Shown here: positions 1 to 10,590 of the stretch, in pieces
How the letters are laid out: every line of letters starts with the position of its first letter
Position numbering within the stretch: position 1 is the stretch's first letter
Assembly (NCBI GenBank): GCA_963682055.1
Contig: OY821748.1
Coordinates: 6,796,843 to 6,860,842, forward strand
DNA: 64,000 bases
Origin: Primula veris
Taxonomy: Eukaryota; Streptophyta; Magnoliopsida; Ericales; Primulaceae
Direction: 5' to 3'
Notes under the pieces: generated by a model
Seen by the model: the letters and a program-made list of their open reading frames with translations, nothing else
Told to the model about the DNA's origin: nothing
Database searches by the model: none
Made by a program: the position numbers and the translations under genes

Positions 1-730
1 TGGTTAAAACCCTCAACCACTACCAACGGTCAGAAAAACACAAAACAGACTTTTGGTCTATATAAACCAGCCCAATCTCTCTCCCAAACCACCAATCAAC
101 ATACCAATCTATCATCCTTCGACCTCTCTCAATCAAAACCCTAAAAATCACCATTTTGGTGAAAATATTCGAGAAAGAGGGAAATCAAGGAGAAAACGAT
201 TCAAGCTCAATCATCATCAAAAACTCACCAATTAGCTTATTTAGAAGCAATCAAAATAGTGAGTGTAGTTACATTGTTGTAACAATTTTGTAAAGAGTAA
301 ATTTATAAACTCATTTGTGAGCGAGTGATCGGGTAAAGGCTTTGTAAGGGAGTGTTGCTTAAAAGCTCTAGGTCTTTTCATTTGGGATACTCATAGAGTG
401 AGGGGGAGCTTAATCAGTTGATTAGGTCGATTGGATTGTAATATCCGAAAGAAGATTTTTAGTGAAATACTCGGTAGTACCGAGGAGAGGACGTATGCCG
501 TTTTGCCGAACCTCTATAAAATCACGGTGTTATTTTCTTCCTTAACTTTTACTTTCCGCAACTTATATTTTGTTTATTTTCTTGCTTGCGTTTGGATTGT
601 TTAACGATTATTAACGCTTAAGCTTAGAATTGCGAAAGTTGGGTTGTTAGTTGCACTTAGATTTTAATTAGACGAAAAACGCCAAAAAGCTTATTCAACC
701 CCCTCCCTCCCTCTAAGGTTTAGCCGCACG
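1..730 (+). mobile_element. Partial Copia-type LTR retrotransposon end
   Basis: The stretch resembles the promoter, R/U5 and leader part of a plant Copia LTR. A TATA box (TATATAAA) lies near 58-66. A long non-coding leader follows, containing the recurring Copia LTR theme of a CCGAACC motif, then a CTTTACTTTCCGC-like block near 545-560, and a pyrimidine-rich ATTCAACCCCCTCC block near 691-705. No gag or pol reading frame follows, so only an LTR or a truncated copy is present. The left boundary lies outside the window and the right boundary is a guess. The 60-residue ORF inside it (53-235) is proline/asparagine-rich with no recognisable domain and is not called. The family assignment rests on my recall of such LTR ends. 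Confidence 0.5.
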
Positions 731-2379
731 GGGCCAACATCTACATTTTCTGCCGCTGCAGTAGTAGTTGTGTGACCCACGGTGAATTCTCCGGTATCAA
801 AGCCTACCAATGATGAAACACCAGTAAGATCGACACAAGCATGTTTCCTGCCGCTACAATTATAGACAAGAACGTCTATTAGGCTAATGGTAGATCTCTC
901 CTCCGATAGATCTGTAAGAAAATTAACACGTGTCTCTTTTTATATTACATTTGATTTAACTTTAAGGACTTGTTTGGTTTTGGTTGTATGTTTGAGGAGG
1001 TAATAAATGTTCTAATATAAGTAAATTAAGTAATAAGTGGTTGTGTGTGGATTTGTAAGGGTTGGAAACGGTAATCATTGCTAATGAATCGAAACAAGCT
1101 TGTGTTCGACTTCTTAAAAACTCGACTCGTGTTCGTCATTTACTAATGAACCGATGTTGAACAAAATAATAACACTCATTTAGTCTCGGACTCGTTTAAT
1201 TATTTTAATGTATATTTTTCATATATCTATATGCAATGCTTATATGTGTAAACATTATAAATTATAATATTGATGATCGAGAAAAAGTCATCGTTTTAAT
1301 AAATCTGCCTTTTTCTAAACTTGATTAGTTTTTATTCAAACTCACAAATGACAAAATGATTGTTTGTATTGTAATAAATTTAGCTAAGTAAAAGACATTT
1401 TTCTAAGTGAAGGATGTTAAGCGAAGCATGCAACGAAACGTGAAAAAACAAAAATAAAAATCTAAAATTTACACGAGAAATAATATGAAGCGGAAAACGA
1501 TAAGTGTGAAACGGACAACGTGATTTTTGATATAAGAAACAGAGGTTTCCCGATAACTATCTAAAACGTATCCTATAGTTTTTCAAGATCGTCTATTAAC
1601 GAAAATATGTATATTTTGGAGTAATTGTGTTAATTGCAGGAAATTAGGTACTCAATTGAAATTACAACATACTTGTTTCTTCAATATTTTTAGTACTTTT
1701 GGTCAAAAATATGTTTTAAAAATGTAGATTTTAAAATTCCTGATTTTTTAGCTTAAAAATCTGATTTTTAGAAGCTAAATAATATGAATGTACAAACATC
1801 CAAAAAAATTTAAAATAAAAAATCAACTAAAAATCGAAACGGACCCTATATTCTGTCACTATTTGTAATAAGAGGACTAATTTGTGTATAAACTGAACCT
1901 ATATAGAAGGATTGTGAATTACCCGTTTGTAATAAACCAAAATCTATTTTAATAAAATCAGAGTGAGTATCAACAAAAAGATTTTACGAGCGGTAGACAT
2001 ATAATTTAAGTTAAATGATGCCCTTCAATTTAGTTATTTTTTTTTTAAAATACTCCAAAAATTTTATATTAATTACAATAATATCATATTCATATAAAAA
2101 TATAAAAACTAAAAACTAATAAAATTATTTATCACTTCTTAACAAATTTTAAAATTTAAATTATATTTTTGTTTTGTATTATACAAGTATTTAATTATAT
2201 CAAAATTATATATATTTTTTATATTTTTATTGCTTAAACCCGCAATTATATATATTAAAACGCTATGGAGCAGTGAAAATGATTATTATATGACGAGAAA
2301 GAGAAAAGGAAGTAGCAAATAAAACCCATTTGTTGAAGAGAAATCTCATTCTTCTCAATATTTTTATTTTTTTTTAATA
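731..2379. other. Intergenic stretch, AT-rich, with a foldback remnant
   Basis: No gene is seen. Around 1085-1200 there are repeated CTCGACTCGTGTTCG / GTCTCGGACTCG motifs typical of the TTCG/CTCG-rich foldback elements also present at 54716-55410; this copy is short and decayed. The rest is AT-rich with poly-A/T runs. Confidence 0.4.
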
Positions 2380-2649
2380 CTCGCTCCGTAATAAGTGTCA
2401 TGATTTACATGTGCTGTAACAAAATAATTGTCCACCTTATTTTTATTTAGTAAATTTTTCATTTTGTTTTTTTTAAACATCCCTTTTTTTTGTGGTTAAA
2501 TCGTATAAGTTTACATTTATAGCCTCGAATATTAACTCATAAATTCCATTTTTTTATAATTTTTTATTGAATTTTAAGCTAAATTGTTTGAATTTTTTTT
2601 AAATATCACTCGAAGAAAGAACATTTATTTTCGGTAGGTAGGGAGGGAG
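2380..2649. mobile_element. Stowaway-like MITE beside the ASCH gene start
   Basis: About 270 bp bounded by CTCGCTCCGTAATAAG on the left and, read on the opposite strand, CTCCCTCCCTACC on the right. These resemble the CTCCCTCCGT ends of Stowaway (Tc1/mariner) MITEs. It is flanked by TA on both sides (2378-2379 and 2650-2651), the expected target duplication. It ends 18 bp before the ATG of the ASCH gene. The terminal match is imperfect, so this is probable rather than certain. Confidence 0.5.
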
Positions 2650-2667
2650 TAAGCAGTAGTAATAAAA

Positions 2668-5600
2668 ATGGGAAGTAGAAGAGAAAGCAGGGGAGGAGAT
2701 GGAGATGGAAACAAGTATAAAAATCCATGTTTGACAATGCACCAGCCATGGGCTTCTCTTTTAATTCATGGTATTAAACGCGTCGAAGGTCGATCATGGC
2801 CTTCCCCTATCTCAGGTACTTTCATTTATTACTCTACAACACTTTCTATTTTTATATATATGTACCAGGGATTTTAGAGGGGTTTGGCTGAAATGCTAAT
2901 TTTGGGTTGATGGGGGTTGAAATTTTGAAGATTTTAATCAAAATACATCATTTACTTTGATATATTGTATGATTTGATAAAAAAAAAAACTATATTTACA
3001 TGAGCTTAAAAGCTCGGAGTGTCACGCGACACCTTATTTTGGGGGTGTTAGCCCCCCTTCTTCCTATGAAGTTATATTTACAAGCTTGTACCTATTTTTG
3101 CGGTAGAAGGAATTAGTTAGTTTACTTCTCTTGGTTCAAAAGTGAAATCAGTGGCAGAACCAGAATTCATGTATGCAAGGGTTGCTGAATTTGATGTGGA
3201 ATATTTCTTGTTATTGTGCGGGAGTTGAAAGTCTAAAATCGGATATTGTTTGTTAACTTACATGGTACAAGATTGATTTTCTAATATAATGGATGTTGTA
3301 GCTCCTCGAGCCTACTACTAGTTCCGGCCCTGAGTGATATGATAATATTTGTCTTTTTCTTTGGTACTGGAGTTTTTGATAAGGGTAACAGAGAGTAGTC
3401 TAATTTGAGAATATGACTGGTAAAAAGTAAGCTTTACGTCTAATCAAAATCACCATAATTATAGAAAAATCGTATCTTTCTAGGTTGATAAGGGCATATT
3501 TTAGTACAAGCTGCCTTTTTTAATTGCTCATTACAGTCTGCTTGCTTGAGATGAAGAATGTTTGAAGCTTAAGAATGGGGGTGGGAATTGATTCTATAGA
3601 TATGTTCAGTTTATTGCGGTAAAATTTTGCTGTGTGTCACTTGATGTATTGGTAGTCTTAGACCTCCAATTAGATTATGCTTGTGAAGGGACTAGTTATA
3701 GGTTTGAGACAGGTTCTTTTGCTCTCATTTAGTTGTGTCCCCGAACATTTTGGTGTGTAATTGTATTATTTCAGGGGTTTAATTGATGGGTCTGAAGTTT
3801 ATGGCTTTCCCTTTTCGAGATCTTATAGTGCACGAAACAAAGTTCAAAAGGCCAGATTTCTTAAGCATTATGATTCATGAACCTCATAGAAAAAAAAAAT
3901 AGTTTTTCTGTGGCAGACGAAGTTTTCATTTCGGCGTGTAAATTGCCTACTTTTTAATAACATTTCTTAAAGCAACCATTAGTCTTTATTCACAAGTCCT
4001 TTTTAAAAAAAACTTTATACTATGTTATACAAGTTAGATTTCACGTATCTGGCTTTAAAGGTGTATAGTAATTTAGTGTATCATGCGGGTATTTATGGTG
4101 TTATAATTTCCATGAATAATCTCTTTGGAGGATAACCATTTTTGTTATTTGTATTCAACATTACATGAGGCTGGTGTGAATTATAATGGAGCAAAATGTT
4201 GCTTGTTAGGAAGTCTATTTTTACAACCTCAAATTTCAAGATGTTTTTCGAAAGAATTGTTGAAGTTGTGCATTGAATATTTTTTAGGGTGAAGTGAACC
4301 TCTTCAGGATCTACTCATTTGTGCGACTTGGACTCTTGAGTACTTCTACTTCATAAAATGCATTCAACCTCTAGTTTTTATTATCTTAATCTCAAAGAGT
4401 AAAATATAATTTTTTCAAGAATTTATACTTTTACAGTTAGATTCTCTGTAAAGAAGCCAATAAAGAACCGCAAGAGCTACATATGAAATTGGTGGAAACT
4501 AGTAAGTGTTACAAGTTATGTTCGTTTCAGCTATCCTCAGGCATAGAGAAACATAAGAGAACAAGGATCTATAGGATTTGTTTTGTACAAAAAAGGTTGT
4601 GTTTTCCCTGACCTTCTAGTTATGGCCAAGACGACACTATTTGTTACTGTTATATATCTCACCCTTCTCATGTTATTCTAATTTCTAAAGACACCCAAAT
4701 ATGAAGAAATTTATAGTTTTAAGGGAAGTTTAAGGTATCAAATATATCTTGATCACTTTGCTTATAAATATTATGTAGAAGAGCATTTCATGAGAGGGCT
4801 GATCCTGGATCCATAAGTTTGTCCTTATTTGGGTTCTCTTTTGGCCTCTTTTGCTTTTTAAGGTGCCTTTGAGATCTATATTATACTTTCCTAGTACCTA
4901 AGGCAATAGAACCTCGATAACTTGTACGTGTTAGAGGATTGTTATATGTGTGATACCATAGGTAGTTATGGAGCAACTGCTGTTATTTGCCACAAATAAA
5001 TTTTTGCTTCAACTTGAACCTTTGAGACTAATTTCACTAGATAAGTAGTCCAGGTGCTTTCAAGAGTAAGGGGATTCTTCTTGGTTTTTGTGAAAAAAAA
5101 TTATTTACCAGGATTTCGGGGGCACAAAGAGCAGATAATGATCTACTCATTTGTGAGAATTTGGTTCCTCACAAATTGTATGTGACGTCTAACTTATTCT
5201 CTTGAACCTTTAACTAAAATCTACACTATTTAAAGAAATAATCTGTTTATCTTACTGTGCCTGTGAGCCAAACATTTATAACTAAGCCAAGAAAGGAACA
5301 AGTATAAATTTTTAAGCATGTGTGACAAAATTCATACAGTTTTAACCGCGAGAAGAAAATATAAATTTATTCAAAATATTCATTGGCAACCAAGTCACGT
5401 AACATTTTCTTGGATATAAGGGAGAAGCAATTATGTATTGGACTGCATTGTTGCATACAACGTTTGAGATTTTCTAGCAAGTAGTCAAAAGTTGTATCAG
5501 CCAATAAAATTAAGGCGAAAAATCTACAATTTCTAATCGTTCACGAGCTATTTTTGAAGCTTGATTGCAATCTTGTAAATTCGGCCCTCCCTGTTTTTTA

Positions 5601-8164
5601 GCTTGTTTACGAGTTCCAAAGTCATGTCATTCTTGTACAATCATGTGATGAGTCGGTTTGGAATTTTACAAATGGGAAGTATTCTGTGAAGATCTCATCA
5701 CCTCATCGGAAGGGAAAAAGTGCTTAGGTCTTTTGTTTGTTTTGTTCCTTTTTGTAGATATGGGGTTTGGCCCCTCGCCACTTTGGAATTTTAATCACTT
5801 ACCTTAAAAGAATTAATTGGCATTAGTTTTTTATTAATCTGCTAATTTATTTGATTATATGTCCATTACATGAAGGTCGACTATGGATTCATGCTGCTGG
5901 TAAACTCCCGGAACCAGCCACTATCAAAGCAATGGAAGACTTTTACAGAGAAATTTATGCAGTGAATGGGATAAATGATCTCAAGTTTCCCGAACATTAC
6001 CCAATCTCAAGATTGTTAGGTGTTCATCTCTTGTCCTTTTTCTACATGCATATCTTTTATATAGTTTTATTTTTTGTTGAGAAAAACTTGGGAAAAGGAA
6101 TCTTTTACAGTCTAATAGAAACAGTCTGGAATATTGGAGTTAAACATGAAATAAAAAGAAGGTAGCATTTCATGGTGGCTGGAATCTAGGTCCTGGTGTC
6201 AACTTTTGTTTCTATGTTTCTTTTTTCCTTTTCTTTTATGTTTTGATGTGTCGATCAAGTCAATTTCATGTCATTCTTTATTTACTCGCTAGAGCTTGAA
6301 AAGTTCGATCAATGACAGTCTTGAATCTGAAAATAGAAAAACAACAAAAAGATGGCCAAGTAAGATCTTCCTTTTGCAACTTGTGAACCATTATTTGATG
6401 CTATCAATGACTCATAGTCATTGCTCTTTATTACTATTAAAAAGTACGCTTTTTGTTTTGTATTCCTTTTATCGTTTAGTTATTTATTAAAAATTCGGGT
6501 GTCCAAAAATCCGTAGCGTGTTTTCATGTTTATGTCCAATTCTTATCCATTTAAATCTATTAGTTACTGCAACCCCATGCTAAAACAGCAATGCTTCTTT
6601 TAGGTTGTGTTGAAGTGGTTGGTTGTGTTAAACAAGAAGAGTTAGTTAGCTGGGAAGAGCTCCCTGAAGGGGTATAAAAATATCCTTTCTGCTGCAAACT
6701 TGCAATGCATATATATATTCACGATAAGTATAAGGCATTTACGGATTTGAACATTTTACCGAACAGGTTAGGCTAGAAGGCCAAACTGATTATTGCTGGC
6801 TTTGTGAACAACCACAGGTTCAAGTCTAATTTACGCTAATTTGGTTTTTGCTTTTGCTATTTTTATTTTGTTGTTGTCACTATATTGAAGTAAAGGTGGC
6901 CGGTATTGCAGAAATTGGTCGTACCCTTTGAAATGCGTGGTCATCAAGGGGTTTATAACTTGGAGAAAAAGGTAAATTCTAAGACCAACTCCAATTTAAT
7001 TTGGCTTCCTTCCCTAGCATCGTCAATCAAGCATTTGTTTATCTCCTTGAACCAGAAACAGTTGTTTGGTTGGGCTCTTATTTTTTTTTAAACTAGTTTG
7101 GCAGGTTCTGAAAACATGGTCTGTTCTGTTATCATAGCCTTGAATCCTACCAAAATCCAATATAAAATCATGTGCCCTATATATTACGGTTAGCCCTTTA
7201 TAAATTAATAAAACATACCAAATCATCGTAAATAGCGTGCATGGTTTTTTTTGGCCTTGTCACTGCCAACAATGATAGTTATTTGAAGCGTGTGTGATAG
7301 TGCATTTTCAGTAATGATTAAATGTGTTGGGGACTAAGTTTGGTAAAATGTAATAGAATAATGTACCAAATATAGAATCTTGATAGAATAATGTATAAAA
7401 TACTTCAACGTTTAAACTGATTAGTACCCTAATTTATGATGCTTTTTTCAATTTGGGACACTAAGTTGACTAAATCGATGAGAAGTATAAGGTTTTTATA
7501 ATAATCGATAACTTTGGTAAAACGGTGTACAGAATCAAAATAGAATAAATGTAATGAATCTATTTTCAATCTGAGTTCGTTACAATTTTATGTCAATATG
7601 CGAAACTGTAATCAACCTTCAAAAGCATGATAGTACTATTTCAAGATACTTATATTTATTCAGAGTACCATGCTATTCATCTAGTGAGAGCCACGAGTGT
7701 AATCACGTTTTCCTGAACGTCTTTATATTTTATAGGCACCTATGTCAGTTGTGGTATATAACTATATATAATTACAATGTATTGGATACTGGCATACTGA
7801 TTACAAAATCGGCAACGTTAGTAATTCTTCCACCTCTGTACTGATGCAGATATACGAAGCAGCTGTAAGAGGTCTTTTGCCAGTTAAACCTCCGTTCCCC
7901 ATAAAGTTCCCACTTCCTGACCCACAAGATCCGCTCTCCTTCAAACCAGGCTCGGTTGAATCAAATCCAATTAACAGCCGCCAAGCAGCTCAGCTTGCAA
8001 AGCAACCAAGTCTCAGCAAAGCCATTGCCGGGGCCAAAGATGCTGCCACTCAATTCTCTAAAAAAAACAATTCCGAATATTTTACTCAAGATGTTGATAT
8101 GGCTGTTTCGACAAGAACTAGGGGTAAATCGAAGGAACAAGTGCATGACAGTGAAGGGAGTTAA
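2668..8164 (+). CDS. ASCH-domain protein (plant ASC-1/TRIP4 C-terminal homologue), 6 exons
   Basis: Exons: 2668-2815, 5876-6019, 6604-6671, 6767-6817, 6912-6971 and 7850-8164 (stop TAA). Joined they give 261 codons, and every junction has GT-AG and matching phase. The protein starts with a short polar, Gly-rich segment. An ASCH domain follows at about residues 21-157, including LTMHQPWASLLIHGIKRVEG, the RLWIHAAGK segment, SRLLGCVEVVGCVKQEE, and the C-terminal TDYCWLCEQPQ piece. A Pro-rich then Ser/Lys-rich tail (about 158-261) completes it. ASCH domains belong to the PUA-like fold and are thought to bind RNA or nucleic acid. In animals the domain is the C-terminal half of the transcription coactivator TRIP4/ASC-1. 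The zinc-ribbon half of TRIP4 is absent here, as I believe is usual in ASCH-only plant proteins. Intron 1 is about 3 kb and holds transposon debris. The biochemical role is inferred from family membership only. Confidence 0.87.
3150..3335. mobile_element. Probable short MITE in ASCH intron 1
   Basis: The segment begins CAGTGGCAGAACCAGAA and ends AGTTCCGGCCCTGA. Read on the other strand the end is TCAGGGCCGGAACT, so the ends are roughly inverted copies. This resembles the widespread plant repeats bounded by CAGTGGCGGA-type ends. Boundaries and family are tentative. Confidence 0.3.
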
Positions 8165-9290
8165 CTGGATTCCAGGTTTTTCTCAAGGGGATTTGTGTTT
8201 TTCTTGTACAATATAAAGTTAAGATTATTTTTTTAAAAATAAGTTAAGATGTATTTTATTATTGTGGTTTTTCACAATGGGGAATAAGTAGTAACACATT
8301 TTCTCCCCCGTCTTGTAAACTCAGGGATTGTTTATTACTGCTTTTAATCTCGGATAATCAGTTTTTTTCCCCTTAGAAGCTGCAACAGATTTGGTTAAGC
8401 AGCTTATGAGCTGCGTTTTTTTCATTTATTGTCTCAAGAATCCAGAAGTTTGAAGCTGATTACTGAATTTTTATTTTAGACCGCAAATTAGCACCTTGAA
8501 TGCTTAGTAGTTGCAGTCAAACAAGGCCTTAATTTCACTCCAGTTATTTGTTCTTAAATTTAATTACATTTATACATACAATTAAATTTTGATCTTTTTT
8601 TTTGTTATCATCCATGGATTGACTTGTAAACTCTGTCCAATCTCAAGTAACCATTCTTATAGATAGTGAAAAAGGGTTAGTAGACAATAATTTTCAATTC
8701 TCTTTTTTTTTTATCCACAGTTATTAAGTTGGTTAGCTTTTAACACTTTAAGAATTAAACTAGGAATTCTAATAGTTATTGGATTGACAAAATTATACTC
8801 CATTCGAGTATGGATGATAAAAGTTCGATCACTTTATTTTTTTGATTCGGGCAACTTGGACGGAAATAACCAAACTGGACTATTTTTATTTTATGTATTG
8901 TTTAAATTGGGAATTTTAAAAGTAGAAAATCTATAGTTAAATTTAAAGAGTGGGCAGGGGGAAGCCATGCGTAAATGGGGGTGCCAAAATATATGTACAA
9001 GTAACATATTTTTATGGGGGTGCCAAATCTACACCTAAAAAGAAATTGTGTTAAAAAAAAATTACATCACTTGAGATTTCTAAAATTATGGGGGGTGCCG
9101 TGGCACCCGATCGTCTCCACTTAGCTTCCCCCGAGGGCGGGTACAATCCCTTATACTTTAGTCATTAGACAGCCATTAACCAAGCTATTTAGAACACTCA
9201 TGTATGAATGTCAGAATGTGTATATGAATTCTAAAAGCTATTTTAAAGGATGATAGCCATACAACACTGTATATATGTTGTCATCTACTT
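8165..9290. other. 3' flank of ASCH gene and intergenic repeat debris
   Basis: The first 100 bases or so probably hold the 3' UTR (AATATAAAG near 8210). Between about 8950 and 9130 the phrase GGGGGTGCC occurs three times, ending in GGTGCCGTGGCACCC, a small palindrome typical of transposon remnants. No gene is seen. Confidence 0.4.
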
Positions 9291-9291
9291 T

Positions 9292-9458
9292 CACTATAAA
9301 AAAAAATGTGATGAATTTTATGGAAATTGTGATGAATTTTTTTATAACAAATTTATTAGCTACGATTTTTGTGATGAGTTTGTGACATGTTAATTAATTG
9401 TGATAGACAGTTTTGTAACAGAATTTTATTCTCGCAAAATCAATATTATTTTGTAATT
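9292..9458 (+). mobile_element. CACTA-type MITE, decayed copy
   Basis: It starts CACTATAAAAAAAAATG and ends with AAAATCAATATTATTTTGTA. The interior (repeated TGTGATGA / TGTGACA phrases, TTATTAGCTACGA, TTCTCGCAAAATC) matches the better-preserved copy at 31094-31275. Part of it is repeated at about 9540-9585. The right TIR is mutated and I see no clear target duplication. Confidence 0.5.
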
Positions 9459-9587
9459 TATCCATTCATCTAAAAGATTCCTACTTTACTACAGTGAAAA
9501 TGTGTGTGTACAATATTACTGTACAAATATGAATGATACATTGTGACATGTTAATCAATTGTGACAGACAGTTTTGTGGCAGTGATA

Positions 9588-9896
9588 CCTCCTCGTTTTC
9601 ATTATTCCTCTGTTACATTTTTTAAAATCAATATTTTTTTATATTTCTAAAATGGTTTTTTTTTAGAATTTAAATTTTGACTCTTTTTATATTTTTTTAT
9701 TTACTTGGTATTGCTACCATATAAAATGGTTTTTTTTAATCACCATATAAAATGGTTAATAAACAATTAAACAACAAAAAATATATAAAAGTTCAAAATT
9801 TACAGAGTTTTAGGACAGAGTTTAGAAATTAAATAAAATGATTATTTTAAAAATGGTAACCGAAAATAATAATCAAATAATGAAAACGGAGGGAGT
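9588..9896. mobile_element. Stowaway-like MITE
   Basis: The left end is CCTCCTCGTTTTCATTATT. The right end on the opposite strand is CTCCCTCCGTTTTCATTATT, giving long matching inverted ends. A TA precedes the left end (9586-9587). The interior is AT-rich with repeated AAAATGGTTTTTTTT phrases. The approximately 310-bp size and the CTCCCTCCGT terminus fit Stowaway. Confidence 0.6.
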
Positions 9897-9984
9897 GTCA
9901 CGGTGACTCATCTGAGTCTGATCCCCCTCCTCCTACCCAACCTTTTTACAGTCATAAAAAAATCCGGTCCTAACTCGGACTAGT

Positions 9985-9992
9985 TATAAATA
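9985..9992 (+). promoter_or_regulatory. TATA box of the repeat-protein pseudogene
   Basis: TATAAATA lies about 90 bp upstream of the position where the 10075 reading frame should have its start codon, a typical plant spacing allowing for a short 5' UTR. It suggests that the downstream pseudogene once had its own promoter. Confidence 0.4.
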
Positions 9993-10074
9993 AGAACAAA
10001 TTCTCTATTGTCATGTTTCGTATTTTTATGGAGTTCCATTATAAATTCACTTCCAACTTTTTCATTCACGTCGC

Positions 10075-10590
10075 ATTTCAAAAATAAAAACATCATCACA
10101 TCTTCTTATACTTTGCTTATGGCTTGTTGCCTTCACGACTCTTTGTTTAATCGAGAGTAGAGATATCGTATTTAGACCATTTCCGAAGGCCCATCCACCT
10201 TTTCAATTTGAACCGGTGACTCCATTATTGCAGCCTACTTTATTCGATAACAAACATGTGATATTTACTCGAAAAGATTCTTGACCATTTAGATTTATTC
10301 TAGTGACGGCTCCATTTAAGCCATATCTGAAGGCTCATACACCTTTTCAATTTGAACCGATGACTCCATCATCGCAGCCTAGTCTATCCGATAACAAACA
10401 TGTGATATTTACTCCAAAAACTTCTCGACCATTTAAAATTATTCCAGTGACGGCACCATTTAAACCATCTCCGAAGGCTTATCCACCTTTTCAATTTGAA
10501 CCAGTGATTCCATCACCACAGCCTATTTATCCGAAATTTGATAAGAAAATTTGCTTCAGTCGCTCGTTTGTACTTGTATTGAAAAACTAA
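10075..10590 (+). pseudogene. Broken gene for a secreted protein made of 48-residue tandem repeats
   Basis: One frame running from 10075 to the TAA at 10588-10590 reads a signal-peptide-like start (SKIKTSSHLLILCLWLVAF followed by TTLCLIESR). It is followed by about three tandem units of exactly 144 bp (48 codons). The anchor PPFQFEP recurs at about 10196, 10340 and 10484, and each unit carries PF-P-KA, PPFQFEP, a Pro/Ser/Gln segment and, in the first two, DNKHVIFT. Two lesions are seen. The expected start codon reads ATT (10075-10077). A CGA present in unit 2 is TGA at about 10282 in unit 1. The third unit diverges at its end. I do not recognise the family. The layout (signal peptide plus Pro-rich repeats) is that of a cell-wall protein or peptide-hormone precursor, but that is inference. 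Another start further upstream cannot be excluded. Confidence 0.5.

Noticed and set aside
53..235. Open frame rich in Asn, Pro and Lys near the left edge
   Set aside because: It lies inside the LTR-like leader and shows no domain; treated as chance.
6296..6490. Open frame between ASCH exons 2 and 3
   Set aside because: Exon 2 joins exon 3 in frame through LLG-CVEVVGC, the expected ASCH continuity, so this is intron.
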